From Pyrocephalus nanus (lineage: Eukaryota; Chordata; Aves; Passeriformes; Tyrannidae): 64,000 nucleotides of DNA. The stretch's first letter is position 1. Every line of letters begins with the position of its first letter. The notes under the pieces are model-generated. The model was not told the DNA's origin. It worked only from the letters and a program-made list of their open reading frames with translations, and did no database searches. This document shows positions 39,901 through 52,539 of the stretch, one piece after another. The stretch is taken from positions 34,630,634 through 34,694,633 of the forward strand of contig CM076260.1 of the NCBI GenBank assembly GCA_038380795.1, read 5' to 3'. The position numbers and the translations under genes are program-made.

Positions 39901-40506
39901 AGCCAGGGTAGAATTTTAGAGTGAGCTCTGATTTTGTAAGTTAAAACTGTTGCTTAAGCAGTTATAGAGAGAAGGCAAGGTCATGCAGGGGCCTTTGAGA
40001 GCATGCAAAAAGCTAGCTGATTGAAGGAAGATATCTTATATTGGCAGAACAATTCCATTTAAAACTGCTATACCAGATTCATTCGCACACCTCTGCTTTT
40101 GCTGAGATACAGCCTGTGTATCAATAGTATCTGTTTGCATAGAAAAGATCAGACTGAAATGAATCATGGAAAAAGCTGTGATAAAATGGGGCGTATCACT
40201 TTTTATTTGACTGCTCTCCAAAAGAGCTTGACTCATTAAAGCAAGCAAAAGATTAAAGAAAAGTGAGCATTATGGAAATAAAATCTAAATGGTAGTTAAG
40301 GAAACCAGCCAATATAAGGCCATCTGAATTTGCTATCAGGCACACAAGAGCTCTACCTGAAAGAAAATTCGCGAAGATGAAAAAAAATTACAAGAATCCC
40401 CTTGCAGAAAAGCCAATTAATTTCAAGTTGCTAATGTTTTCAAAGCCAACCAAGGATTTAGTTGCCCTCTTATGTAACTATGCCACTCACAGAAACTCAA
40501 GTCTAA

Positions 40507-40572
40507 AACAAAATGAAAAAACAAACAAACAAAACAAAACAGAAAAGAAAAAACAACAACAAAAAAAAACAC
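40507..40572. repeat. A-rich (AAAC)n-like tract
   Basis: A and AAAC/AAC units for about 65 bases in intron 1. Confidence 0.88.
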
Positions 40573-41014
40573 CCTAAACCAAACCATTACATTAAGAAAC
40601 CAATTTTCTTTCCAAGTGTTGAAAAATGTATATTGGCAGTAAACATGAAACACAAGACTGCATCTGAAGGAAATGCTGCTCCTCAATTCTTACTTTTCAT
40701 TCCAGTATGTATCTAATTATGCAGACCACTATAAGCTTTTTCTAGCTACCTAACTGAATAACTGCTGACTTTCCTAAAGGCAACTATGGTGCCAGATCCA
40801 TCACTTGTACAAAGTTAGAACAAATATCTCATTTAATCCTAATCATTAACCACTGCCCTTCATGTAAGGTTGTTCTGGACACACTGAGCTACCAGACCTA
40901 TAAGTATATCCTCTACACAACATAGTGTGGAGCAACCAGGAACACAGAAGAGGAAGAAGTTTTGAGATAAATTGGCAAAACACAGTATTTTCAGAGTAAT
41001 AGCTATGGTATCTC

Positions 41015-41067
41015 ACAAAAACAAACAAACAAACAAAAACCAAACAAAAAAACAAACAAACAAAAAA
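41015..41067. repeat. (AAAC)n microsatellite
   Basis: ACAAACAAACAAACAAA units with minor interruptions over about 50 bases. Confidence 0.9.
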
Positions 41068-44000
41068 CTTCTAACAGAGTTTTTCAAGTCTTACATGGGG
41101 TCCTTAAGATACTACTTGCAACACATTTTAGGCAACAGTGAGAGATGTGCTCGGGTAAGAGAGACGATGGATTATCAGTTCTCTTAAGTTTCATAACCAA
41201 TTAACTACAAAATAAGTCTGTCCACTTCTTGAAACCTATCAACAATCCAGAGTAACGTCAATCACACCAGTAACACCAATATTAAGGCCTTTTCATGAAA
41301 AATTGAACAAAAAACACAGTAACAAAACCAAATCAGAAAGAAATTTGTATTCTATTAATTAAACTCCACATTACAAATGAGCACACTAAACTTATTTTAT
41401 GAGTTCCAAAAGTGCAAACTCAAATTATTACTCATTACAGAAGATGGAAACATGCAAAAAAAAGCACATAAATAATAAGGGCTATATTTAAAAAAAACAA
41501 TCCTCTCCACCAAAGTCCTAGCTGAAATTCATGATGCAGTGGATCCACAGGACTTATTGAGCAATAATCACTTCTAGCCTTAACCTCCCTTACCACCCAA
41601 CAGAAAGCCGCCTTTGGGGCACATTAACGTTCTGGACATTGTTATGCAAATATTTGGGGGGCTGGAGGTTTGACATGAAAAAAAGCATAGTACAGAAGTA
41701 CTAGTTTGTCTAGTGCAGGCAACGAGGCTGTAGCCATCACTTGGGATTTTGTTTTATTAGTTTTACTATTTCTATATATATATGAGACCACATCTTACTT
41801 CCAGTCTGGCAGTAGATAATCTTCAAATGCATTTGTTGCACACTATTACAAGAACTCCCATATGAGTATGTTAAGGATCTGCACTGTCTTCAGGGGCAAG
41901 AAACAGAGAGAAAGGAAAAGAGATATTAACAAGAAAACCCAACACAGATCCATTTTGACACTAAGGCAAAATTTTCCTTTCCTGAGTGTCATGTTTCTTC
42001 TCTAAAAGATGAAAGGATTACAATAAAAAGGCTGAAAAGCTTATACAACAAAATACACATACTTATTTTCTCAAACAGCAAAACAAATTGAATCAACAAT
42101 GTTTCAAAGAACACAAAATCCTGTTCTTTAGCTTTAGTCACCCAAGCTGCCTTTTGGGGGTTTTAGACAGCTTATCATAGTAACTTTAAATGCAAAGTAG
42201 ACCACAATCATGGTGGTTGTCTGTACTTTGCCTACTTATACTGTAGTAATACTGCCAGCTGCTATTCAGACCATTTCACTTGCAGGTATAGGAGCCTTTA
42301 GATATTCACGATCACTCCTGATGCCTATGTACTGAGAGCTGGATGGCAACTTCCACAACAAAACAAAATCTTTTTTTTCACCACTAGGCCTGACTTTGGG
42401 TAAAGGTAAGACTGCTTGCTGTGTGAAATGGGAGTTGGCTGTCTTTTAGAGGAACTAGCTTAACTCTCCTTCCCCAGAAGTGTTAATCTCAAAAGCAGTT
42501 TCTGCTGTTGCACAGAAGCATCAGTTTTAAGTCTCTCAGCATAGCAAGGCAATGCTTGAAATGAACAGATTTCTTTCATCAATACTGGCATTCAAAATAA
42601 CACCATATGTCTAAGCTATAATATGCAAGATTTTCCAAAGAATTATTTTCCAAAGCTTATTTTTCTGGTAGTAAATGTGATTTACATACACCGAACTTTA
42701 GGATTTATTTACAAGATTCACAAGAAAAACTAGTTTCATTAAAGTATAGAAAAACTACTTCTCACTGCTTACAGGAAGCAAGTTTCAATACTGCAAAGTC
42801 ACTAGCCTTCCTAGAGACACTGACCTAATTTATTTACTGGGTGGTCTGTGAGGTCTATCTGCCTCTCACAGCGGCCAAGAGAAGTAGCTGAATTTTCTAG
42901 AAAAAAAAGTAAAAACAGAAAGGGCACACTAAGGAGTTACTGCAAGCTGCTGAAAGAACACAACAGTAAGCAGAGAAAGAGTGCCGACCTGATGTGACTG
43001 AAAGCAATGGAAATGGAAAAGTTAAACAGAAGGCCCAAGCAGATGGGGAGTGAAAAGTCAGCTAAGCAAGTGAAACAGTAACAGGATTTATTTTCTATGA
43101 ATAACTGAAAGACAGCTCAAAGGTAGGAGTCATGGACAAAATGGAGTAAGTCCAACCTGTGCAGAGAACACTAAGATCAGAGAACATGCATGAATGCAAA
43201 TGTGAAGGCTGAAGAAATGAAGCTCAGAAGAATACAAGAAGGAAAAAAACAGGTGCAACAAGTAATTGTGCCAGAAGAGCTTTGGACTGCTGCAATCTGC
43301 TTTGCACACACTACGCACACAAAGAACCTTACTTTGCTGTTTGCTCCTATTTATGCCTGGATGGAAAACTGAAATCACACTGCAAAAGGCAACATTTCTT
43401 TTTCCAGGCAGGGGTGGGGGCAGCACTACCCCACTGGAACCTCATAAAGACGAATCCAGAGCCCAGGCTGGGTTTCAGCAGGAATCACAAATCACACGCT
43501 TAGAGGGGAATATGAGAGTCTCTCAAACAAAACAGGTACTCAAAACACGTCATCCACAGGGAAAGCATCTCCCAGCTTGGCAAGTTTTTAAAGCTGGAAT
43601 CTTTAAATAACTGTGTTGAATCAGAACTATTTACTAGTCCTCTGCAAAATGAACGCTTTTGTTTAAGGGCTTAAACAAGTCCATTATTAGTAGTACTGTA
43701 GAAAACAGTAAAAAACAACCCTACTAGATGATCTTAATTTATTCCACATGTGTGAAAATGAGTTGAGCAGCACTTAGAGATTTCTAACCTTCTACACTCT
43801 AAAGTAGGGATACAGGCTGTGAAAGGTACATATGCAACTCCAATAAACACAGATAATCAGAAAATTCTGAATCTGTGTGTACAGAATCCACATACAGTTA
43901 TACTCTTGACAAACTGAGTAAATACAATTTGCTAAAGAAGAAACACATTCTGGCAAAAACAACAAAACAAAAATACATTTTTAAAGTAAAGTAATTAAGT

Positions 44001-45635
44001 CCCGAAGCTTTTGTTTGGGTTATTATCTATGATGCTATGGTCCCTAATGCTTGCATTTCTGAAGTGTCAGTGATAGCCAAGTTTAAGATCTGTTACCTAA
44101 AAGTAGGTCAGGAGAACCTCTTGGCTGGGCTCATATAGCTCTGCAGATCAGTAGATCTTGTACTCACAACTGTGTCAAGTTTGAATGCCTTCTCATTCTT
44201 TGCTATCAGTTACATTGTTAAAGAAATCTGCCTGTTCAAAAACCCATCAACTCACATCCTTCTAAGAGGAATTTTGCATTACAGTAAATTCACAGTCCTT
44301 CAGAAATAAAAAATTTTAGTTTGTTTGTTTCAGATGAAATGTTGCATGAAAACGCCCAGAATTGGCAGAAGTCCACCAAGAAAATCCCAAAGATTTCAAC
44401 ATACCTTCTAAGCCATTAAAGCAAAACTTTTATCTAGACCATTAGGTATCTTTTCACACCCTTCTCTTCAGACAAATACACAACAGTAATATAAAAGCAA
44501 CCTTTGCTTATTCTGTTTGGAAAATAACATTTTGCTTTCCATACGCTTCCCAAGCATTTGTACTGATTTTAATAAAGAAATGGAATGGTAAATTTCATAA
44601 ATAATACTACAGGCAGCTTGAATAAAACAGAATTCAAGTAATAAAAATCACATGATTATAAAAGTCCTCTTCTCCCTCCATCACCACACCACAAATCCAA
44701 CCACAAGCTGAGATCTAAAATGGCTGATCAGAAATTGAGAATATCTCGTTAGGTTAGCATTATTTCACAGATAATTATCACTGGAGAGGTAGCATGTCTA
44801 GGCTGGTTTCCATTGTTTATTTTTTTCTTTTTTTTTCCTTCTAAAGAGAGGAAAACACTAAAATACATCCCAAGCTTTCTTCAAAACTGGATGCAAAGAA
44901 GTCCACATGTCAACATTAGACAGTTTTATATGCACAGTTCATATGCCCTACATAGGCTTGTTCTTACAGGCATATATATTAAGTGAAAAAAACACAAAGT
45001 TGTTTCCCCCTTTGAGAAGAGCACTCAAGCTACAACTTTGAAGTTGCAATGAACTATCATATGACTAAATATTTTCCAGGCAGCTTTTGCCCCCATTAAA
45101 TCAATTATTCACTTCTAAAATGTTTGATTTAGAAAAAAATGCTGTCCTTAAGTTGATAAAGTGTCCATGAGAGACATAAAACCATGGATGACAACACTTC
45201 AGAAGTCCTTCAATAACACTTGTAAATAGTCAGAAGTTCACTATTGGGTTGGAAGATGAAAGGCAGGACAACAGATAAGAAATAATGGGATTTATGGGGT
45301 TAATTTCCTCTTGTAGCATCTAACCCTGCACATATATGGCACTTTGGTTGTATTGATGTGAAAAGAGAGATGCTGTTTTTAAACAGATAATTTACAGTCC
45401 CACATAACTCATAAAACCAGTAAGCACATAAAACCTAACTATCTGAACCATCCTTACCCATCTAAATTAGTTTTCATTGTTCCCTAGAAGTCAGCTGTCA
45501 CTGACTTAAAAAAAAAAAAATACAGGAAAACAGTTAACAACTGGATAATATTTTAAGAGAACAAACGTTTATAATCTAGTTATCCATGAAGTCTAAACCA
45601 TTATTATATGCATATAGTTCATGACAACCACAAAT

Positions 45636-45905
45636 GAAATAGAATCCTGCAGCTTGGAAAGGACTTAAGGAGGTCCCCTGGTCCAGCTCCTACTGAGAGC
45701 AGGTCCAGCTGGCCATGGTGTTCAGGGACATCTCCAGGTGAGTACTGAGATTCTCCAGAGGTGGAGATTCCACTTCTCTCTAAGCAGTGCCTGACTGCAC
45801 TGGGCTATCCTCAAGGCACAGCTTTATTGTTCCTCAGAACTATTTCAAATTTTCCATATTCCAACTTGTCTTCCTTGCCTCTGACCCTGTCACCACATCA
45901 TCAGG
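45636..45905 (-). mobile_element. CR1 LINE 3' fragment
   Basis: Plus-strand text from ATAGAATCCTGCAGCTTGGA through GACATCTCCAGGTGAGTACT to CCTTGCCTCTGACCCTGTCA follows the reverse complement of the CR1 3' untranslated region and ORF2 end in the right order. The end nearest 45636 carries a degraded tail (TAGAATC). Many substitutions make it an old copy. Confidence 0.8.
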
Positions 45906-45914
45906 TCACCCAGG

Positions 45915-46175
45915 CCTTTCTTGACTAGGTTGTTTTCTCTCCACTTGTTTTCCAGCCTGTTCTGTTGCACAGGGTTATTCCATCCTAATTGCTGGGCAGC
46001 TCATCTGCCTTTATCAAACTTTGTGAAGTTCCCATCAGCCCATTTTTCCAGTGTTTCTAGGTCATTCCACAAAGCTGCCTGCCTTCTGAAGTGTGTAGTC
46101 CTCAGGCTTGCAGATAGTGCAGTCTGTCTCATTACACAGCTTATTCATACAGATGCTAAACCACTCAGGCCATTA
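45915..46175 (-). mobile_element. CR1-like repeat segment (possible second CR1 copy or continuation)
   Basis: Text such as CACAGGGTTATTCCATCCTA, AACTTTGTGAAGTTCCCATC and AGCCCATTTTTCCAGTGTTT resembles a repeat common in bird genomes. I associate that repeat with CR1 subfamilies read in reverse (GGGTTATTCCATCCCAGGTG ... AACTTCATGAGGTTCC). It directly follows the CR1 fragment ending near 45905 on the same strand. Whether it belongs to the same insertion or a different subfamily cannot be settled by eye. Confidence 0.6.
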
Positions 46176-47487
46176 TGCTTATATTTCATTATTTGAAATA
46201 GTAATTTTATTCCACTTCCTGGTGGAATAGAAATCCTAAATAGAGCACAAAAGTAGCGGTCTGAACTGAGAACCTCTTAACACTGCTCTAAAGTCTCCTT
46301 GCATACAAGTAAAATTCAGAACAAGCCATGTCTAATTTACTCCACTGCAATACCCACATGATAATCTCACCTGGGATCACCAGCAAGTATAACAAATTCT
46401 TCAGCCAGAAACCCTATGAAACTGCTGTATCTTACACTTTCTTGCACTGGAAAGTAAGTATTACTGGTTTTCCATCCAAGACCAAAGAAATTTTATACTA
46501 TTTGCAATTTAATCTTTAGAAAACCAAATTATTACACAGCCCATCTTAAAATGCTGCTTCTAAACACTGTTCCCCTTTTGTTTACTTTGGATTTTGAGTA
46601 TTCTTTTAGTTTCTCAAAATCTACGCAGTCTTCAAAACTAGTTGTTTACTTTTTATTTTATCTAATAATAAATGAGGAAAAGGATAATTTTAACTTTCTC
46701 TTTGAAGGCTTTTCTCATATTGTTGAGATATGTTTTCTTTCCTTATCTTCCCTGGGCTTGGTCTGTCCTTCCTTCAATTTCTACTCCCCTGTGGTGCTTG
46801 ACAGGATTTTCTGGATCATGGGGTTTGTTTGGGTTTGTATTTTGTTTCTAAATATAGGTTTTTAAAAATTGAAAGGATAGTTTGCAGTAATTCCTCAAAA
46901 ATGAAAAAGAAAATAAGATCAAAATGTTGCAAAAGTATTTCGCCAAAGACAACTGTAAATATTCATTTTTTACTTTCTCATTTTTCTCTTCAAACTTTGT
47001 CTTTTTCTGACAGAATCCAGCAGCTAACTGCTTTCTCTGTTCAAGGGGTGAATAATCCGCAACAAAAGAAAGCATAATAAACATCTGTTAATGTACTAGC
47101 AGCTTTACTGTGTTTATTTGAATGAAACTTTTTCATTTTAGGGCACATTTTTGTAGTAGCATCTACTGTCTTTCAGAGGAAACTTTTAGCTGAGATTATG
47201 AAAAGTGGGAAGATTAATCTAACCTCAATTTCTCTAGTTAACAACATCTTGTTATCCATTTCAATGTAAATTACTAATAGCTGAAAGACACATATCTCCT
47301 TCTTTGTACTTTCCTAAGCATAGTCAAAATTACTTCCAAGTTAGATCATAGAAATAGTTACAGCATCAACACAATTTTTTGTTTCAGCATAGTAGTACTT
47401 AGATAATCAATTTCTTTTGTTCTTAGTACTTATACTCATCTTACACTATTTGGCAAATTACAAACAAAATCTAAAGTCTGACTTTGT

Positions 47488-47575
47488 AAAAAAAAAAAAC
47501 CCACAAAACAAACAAACAAAAACAACAACAAAAACAAACCACAAACAAACAAACAAACAAAACCACAAAAAAAAC
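47488..47575. repeat. Long A-rich (AAAC)n tract
   Basis: A 12-base A run followed by AAAC, AAC and AAACC units over nearly 90 bases, the longest simple-sequence block in the window. A separate 15-base A run follows at 47629. Confidence 0.9.
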
Positions 47576-47925
47576 ATTGATGGAGGGATTTTTTAGGTCA
47601 ATTCAGAGCCTTGAACAGTTTTAAGTACAAAAAAAAAAAAAAAGAAAATTTTAAAAAAAGCCCATGGCCATTGCAGGAACATAAAAGTACACTGATTCTG
47701 AGAGGATCATCAAACCCACAAATATTCTGTTGTTAAAAAGCTGTCATTCTCACAGTTCAACAATACTTCCCTGCAGAATTAGGTAATTGATTAATACATT
47801 TCAAGGTACTCTCAAGAGATGAATTCCATAAGGGATAGTTTTCATCTGCATACTGAAAAAAAATTGAGAACACTTTTTTTAAACACTACAGATAGTAAGA
47901 AGTATCAGCAATGTGGGGGACAAAG

Positions 47926-47966
47926 CAGAGAGAGAGACAGAGAGAGAAAGAAACCCCTCTCTCTCA
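47926..47966. repeat. GA tract followed by CT tract (inverted-repeat potential)
   Basis: GAGAGAGAGACAGAGAGAGA, then after a few bases CCCCTCTCTCTC. The two halves can pair. Confidence 0.85.
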
Positions 47967-48723
47967 CATTGTTTCAGCTCAGACTCTGCAGATATCAAGA
48001 CCTGGTGGACCTCTGTGCCTGCTCTTGGCCAACACAGGACCAGCTCACATTAGGCCAACAGAGACAGTTGTGCCAGACTGGATCTCACACAGGAAATCAC
48101 AAACTCTAGCCAAGCAGTAATGTGAGCAACAGCCAGATGGATGTGCCAGAATCAGTTCCTGTTGTCTAAGATAGTAGCAAAACTATGCTGACAAGAAACT
48201 TCCTCCAGCAGGCATACATCCCATCTCCATGAGAGGGCTCTACTGACACAGCTGCATCAGCAAAGGCTCTGTTGCAGTCCTCCACAAAATCACCGCCCAT
48301 CCTCCCCATGAGAGACTTCAAGAGCTCTTCACATCATTGCCATAAAAAAAGAAAAAAAAAAAGGATGTCTGTTTAAATAATTTCAGTCTGTGTAGCTTGT
48401 TTCTGTGCAAGCCACCCTTTAAACACGTACACACACAAAAAAAGGGCTTCAATCCGGTCACGCATTTGCGGCCAAATGAAATGGAAACTAATACATGACC
48501 CTGATTAATGCAGTACCATGTCCGAAATTAAAAGCATTGTTATTTTCCCTGCTGAGGGAGAGCAGATAGCAATGTCACCCACATCATTTTAGAAGCAGGG
48601 AAGGGGAGACAGAACATCAGTCAGAACACTTTCCCAGTAGAACATACTTAAAAAACCTGTAGCATTCCAGCCCCTTGAATGAACTGATTCTTCCATTCAT
48701 TTAATCAGATTTCTCTTGTAGAA

Positions 48724-48764
48724 ACTCTTATAATAGGAAATAATACTCTTATAATAGGAAAAGT
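48724..48764. repeat. 21-base tandem duplication
   Basis: ACTCTTATAATAGGAAATAA at 48724 is repeated from 48745 (ACTCTTATAATAGGAAAAG). Confidence 0.9.
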
Positions 48765-51700
48765 TTCTGGAACCTTTTTGGGCTGTGGCAGTTAGAAATG
48801 TACGCAATTTGTATTCTGCCTTGTTTTTGAAATCTGCCTCAAAGCCCCTATCCAGATCTGTGCTATATTCTAAAAATGTTTTAAATTTTGTCAAGGATTA
48901 GTGTCTAACCAGCATAAAGATTTACAGAACCATGCAAATCCAATTTTCCAGGTGATACTCCTAATATAGGAATTTCTAACTCTTGAAGTTTTGTCCTAGG
49001 TACACACATCAGTGAACCAAAATAAAAACCAGGGAATGTATCACCAATGTTACTAAATATAAATACTGTTGCACGTTCTTTCCAATATTTTCTAGGAGAA
49101 TTCATGGAAAAGCTGAACTGTGATGGTCTTATAGGCTATCAGAACACACTTTACCTAAGAAGCTGGTTATTTGCTCTTCGTCTCCACATTTTGCTAACAT
49201 AAGCTCTAAGATCCCTTTATTAATTAATTTTATGAGGTTTTTTACTTTGAATGAATATGCAGAAAAGTGTATAAATGGAAGGACTACAAATTTTGTTTCA
49301 AAGCCAGCAGAGTTGGGGAATTTAAATGCTGTATGTGCTGCCAGAATGAGGAGCTGCAGACAGACTAGCATGCAGGCAGCAGGTCAGCATCCAGGGAATA
49401 AGGCTCAGAGAATCTTCCCCATTTGAACTCTAGGTCAGATGCCACTGTTTGCATCTGAATTAGCACTAGGTAATAATAGCAAGAGAGACTTTATAACAAG
49501 ATACTACTAGCTTAACAGCATAAAGGTAGTTAGCTATTTGATGCTACTTAATATCTCACATAAAACAGCACTTTATCAAGACATTACACAGGAAGATAGC
49601 AGTATCCATACAACAGTAGTAGGAATGTCAGCATTAGGTTTGGTTACCATATGTTACTACATGTACTTCTACTTTGTTTTTTCCCTTCAAATATGGTTAT
49701 AGGAAACATACAAAAACATACTGACACAAAGACTATCCATCCAAAGTGATTAGATAAGAGCCAAGGAAAGGAAGCTGAAAATATGTTGCTAAAGGTTTAA
49801 CACCTTTTGTCAGGAAGGAAAGAGAAGAGAGCAGCCAAATCTTTACCTGAAGCTGAGAAGAAATACAGGAGGGATTGCTGGCACCATGAATCTCTATATC
49901 AGTTCTGGATCCTCAGGATTCCCTAGGTAGTAGCTGGTAGCTATCTAGTCACTAGTAGCTATGGACACTGGACCACACTTCATTTTCAGAATGACAGGTA
50001 AAGCAAGTGCAGCAGAAATATTTTCATCAGTCTGATTCAGAGCGCAATACTTTTTCATGACTTTTAAGAACTAGACCAAATATTCATATCCACACAGAGT
50101 AAGCACTGCTTCCAACTGAGGAGGTTTTCTGTAAGCTATTTTTGTGTATAAGTTGAATGACACAAAAGCATGTTGAACATGGATAGGTCTACATGTCAAT
50201 TTTTTCACTCTTTCATTATTACATTCTATGAAATAATGTATTTTTCTCCACTACAGAGCAAACTCTCTGTAGGTAGAGAGGCAGTAGCACTTAAAGTTGC
50301 CTTTGCTAGTTTTAGCAACTCACTCAACTGGAGCAGATGACAGCTTGGAAGGGAAATGACAGGACACTCTCAGGAAAGTGCTGCACACATTTTGGTACAT
50401 GTCTAATCTCTCTGATCTTATTTCCTTGTAGGTGAAACTCTCTCACTTTTTTGTTATGGAGAAGGATGGTTGCTCAAGTAGAAAAAAGTACAGTATATCA
50501 GCACTAACTTTGAGCCACAGCAAGGTCATATATTGACTGATAACAGTGAAATTCTCATAAAGGCTCTTGTTTTCTCTTGCATGCATTTATACAATAGAAT
50601 ACATCTGTGTACATTTAAAACATAAACAAAACGTTTTTACTGCACAAAAACACGTTGAGACCTATAAAAGTGCTTAAACCCAGACAACTAAAGGTTTTGA
50701 ATCCCTTATGTATTGATGACATATATTTAGTGCATGAACATTAGGTATTTCGCTTGAACAGGATGGAGGTTGTGAATCAAGTTTCCTGGCTGTCACCACT
50801 CACTGTATTTGGCTCATACCGTGGAACAGTCTCAGAACACTTGAAATTAATTCTTTTTGGATAAAAAGCAATTAGAAGATAGGTTCCAGGAGTTCACTTA
50901 ATATGCTAACATGCCTGAGCCGTAACCAGACATTCAGTTCACAGGATCAGATTACAGTTAGCTCAAAAGTACAAAAAAAAAAAAAAAAACACAGCACAAC
51001 ACAAAGATTCTCCAAGCCTCCTTCTCCCTACTAAAGAAAGCAAAACAAACAAATAAAAAAATTAAAATTTTTTTTAAATAGCTCCAAGCCTCAAAATCTC
51101 CTAAAAAAATCCTTGTCATTGTATACTGTATCTGATCTACAGAACAATGCTACTGAAAATACAAGCCATAAAGCACAGTGTTTACTACTTGCATATTGTT
51201 TGCAAATCTATAAATGCAAGCACATTACTTTAATTAAGAAGTAAGAGACTGGTGTGGAAACTGCACAGGCTACTGCAAGTGTTCTGTTTTTCTCTCCAAC
51301 AGAATAAAGAAAAGATGTCACATTCTTTTTTATGATGTACTTGCTATATTTCCACTGACAAGTTAACATAAGCAAGAATAATACAATCAAATTATTCTGA
51401 ATTGTGCAGTCATAAGAATTACACATGGCTCAGAACAACTGCAAATTGAAAAAAAACAGTCTACACCTCCAAGAGGAAGAACAGCAACAGATTTTGGCTT
51501 TCTCCCTGAAAAGATGTCCCTGTTCGGTGGAGATTCTGCCTCACTGAGGGCTTTTTGTGCTATTTCTACTCTATTATCATTGATTAGGTCAAGTGAAACC
51601 CCAATATGTCTTCTTTATTCTTAGCCAAATTTTATGGTTTATTCTTATCTCTTGAAAGCTCCATAACCAGCAAAGCTCTCCTCCCGTCACCGAGATTACT

Positions 51701-51965
51701 GAACATAGAGCCACAGCCTGTTTGAGCAGGATCAGAACTACAACAAGGAAGGTGGTCATTTAGTCAAGGACATGGAGGTTGATTTAAACCTTCTTTGAAG
51801 TAGACAGCACATTTAGCAATCTTTCAGTGCAATGGGGCAGGCTTTTTAAGGAACCCAAAGATAAAAACACACAGGCATCCTCATTTCCTCTAAACTATAG
51901 GTCCATCATACTCCTTTCATTCTGGTTTCATTCCATTCACACATGTTGCAGTATTCTGAAGCTCT

Positions 51966-52041
51966 CCCTGCTTCAAGCAAAAGGCTGGACCAGATAAGCC
52001 ACAGGGGTCCCTTTCAACCTAAATTATTCTGTGATTCTGGG
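51966..52041 (+). mobile_element. CR1 LINE 3' end with octamer tail
   Basis: Text GGCTGGACCAGATAAGCCAC, then GGGGTCCCTTTCAACCTAAA and TTATTCTGTGATTCTG, is the terminal part of a plus-strand CR1 ending in the octamer repeat ATTCTGTG ATTCTG. Only about 75 bases are recognisable; upstream sequence does not align by eye to CR1. Confidence 0.85.
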
Positions 52042-52539
52042 TCTCAGTTTCTAGGCTACTATTAGGGCATCCAAAAACCACTGAGAATCCAAACAAACCT
52101 CAAAGCTGTAAAACAACTTTAAGAAAGGTACTTGGCATGGAGACAGCTGACAGCTGCTCCCATGGACAGGAAAATAAAAGGAGAAAGATTTCAAAAATCA
52201 GAGACAGAAAGCTAGCAAGACGGACTGCTTCCTTTTCCAAGTGAGTGAAATCAGTTACAACAGCAAGACAGACCATCCTTTCTACCTGCTTTGAACTCTC
52301 AACTGCAGAAACCTATCTGTAGATTGCCAGCCAAGAGAGTCAAGTTGCCGCTGCTAGCTTTCATATTAATTTATTTAGTAACAGAGGTAGGACTTGCTTT
52401 GATAATTCACTCAACTGGAGCAAACAACAGCTTGAAACAGCTGGTTTGCAGCCTTTTCAAACTTTTCCTTTATGTCTTCTCTCCAGCACACTTGGGCTGT
52501 GGCTTGCAGTTCAATTTCTATTACAGGACTCCAAACTTC

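Noticed and set aside
43266..43610. 114-codon open frame with overlapping frames on both strands
   Set aside because: No recognisable domain or splice context, and the overlapping frames have equal claim.
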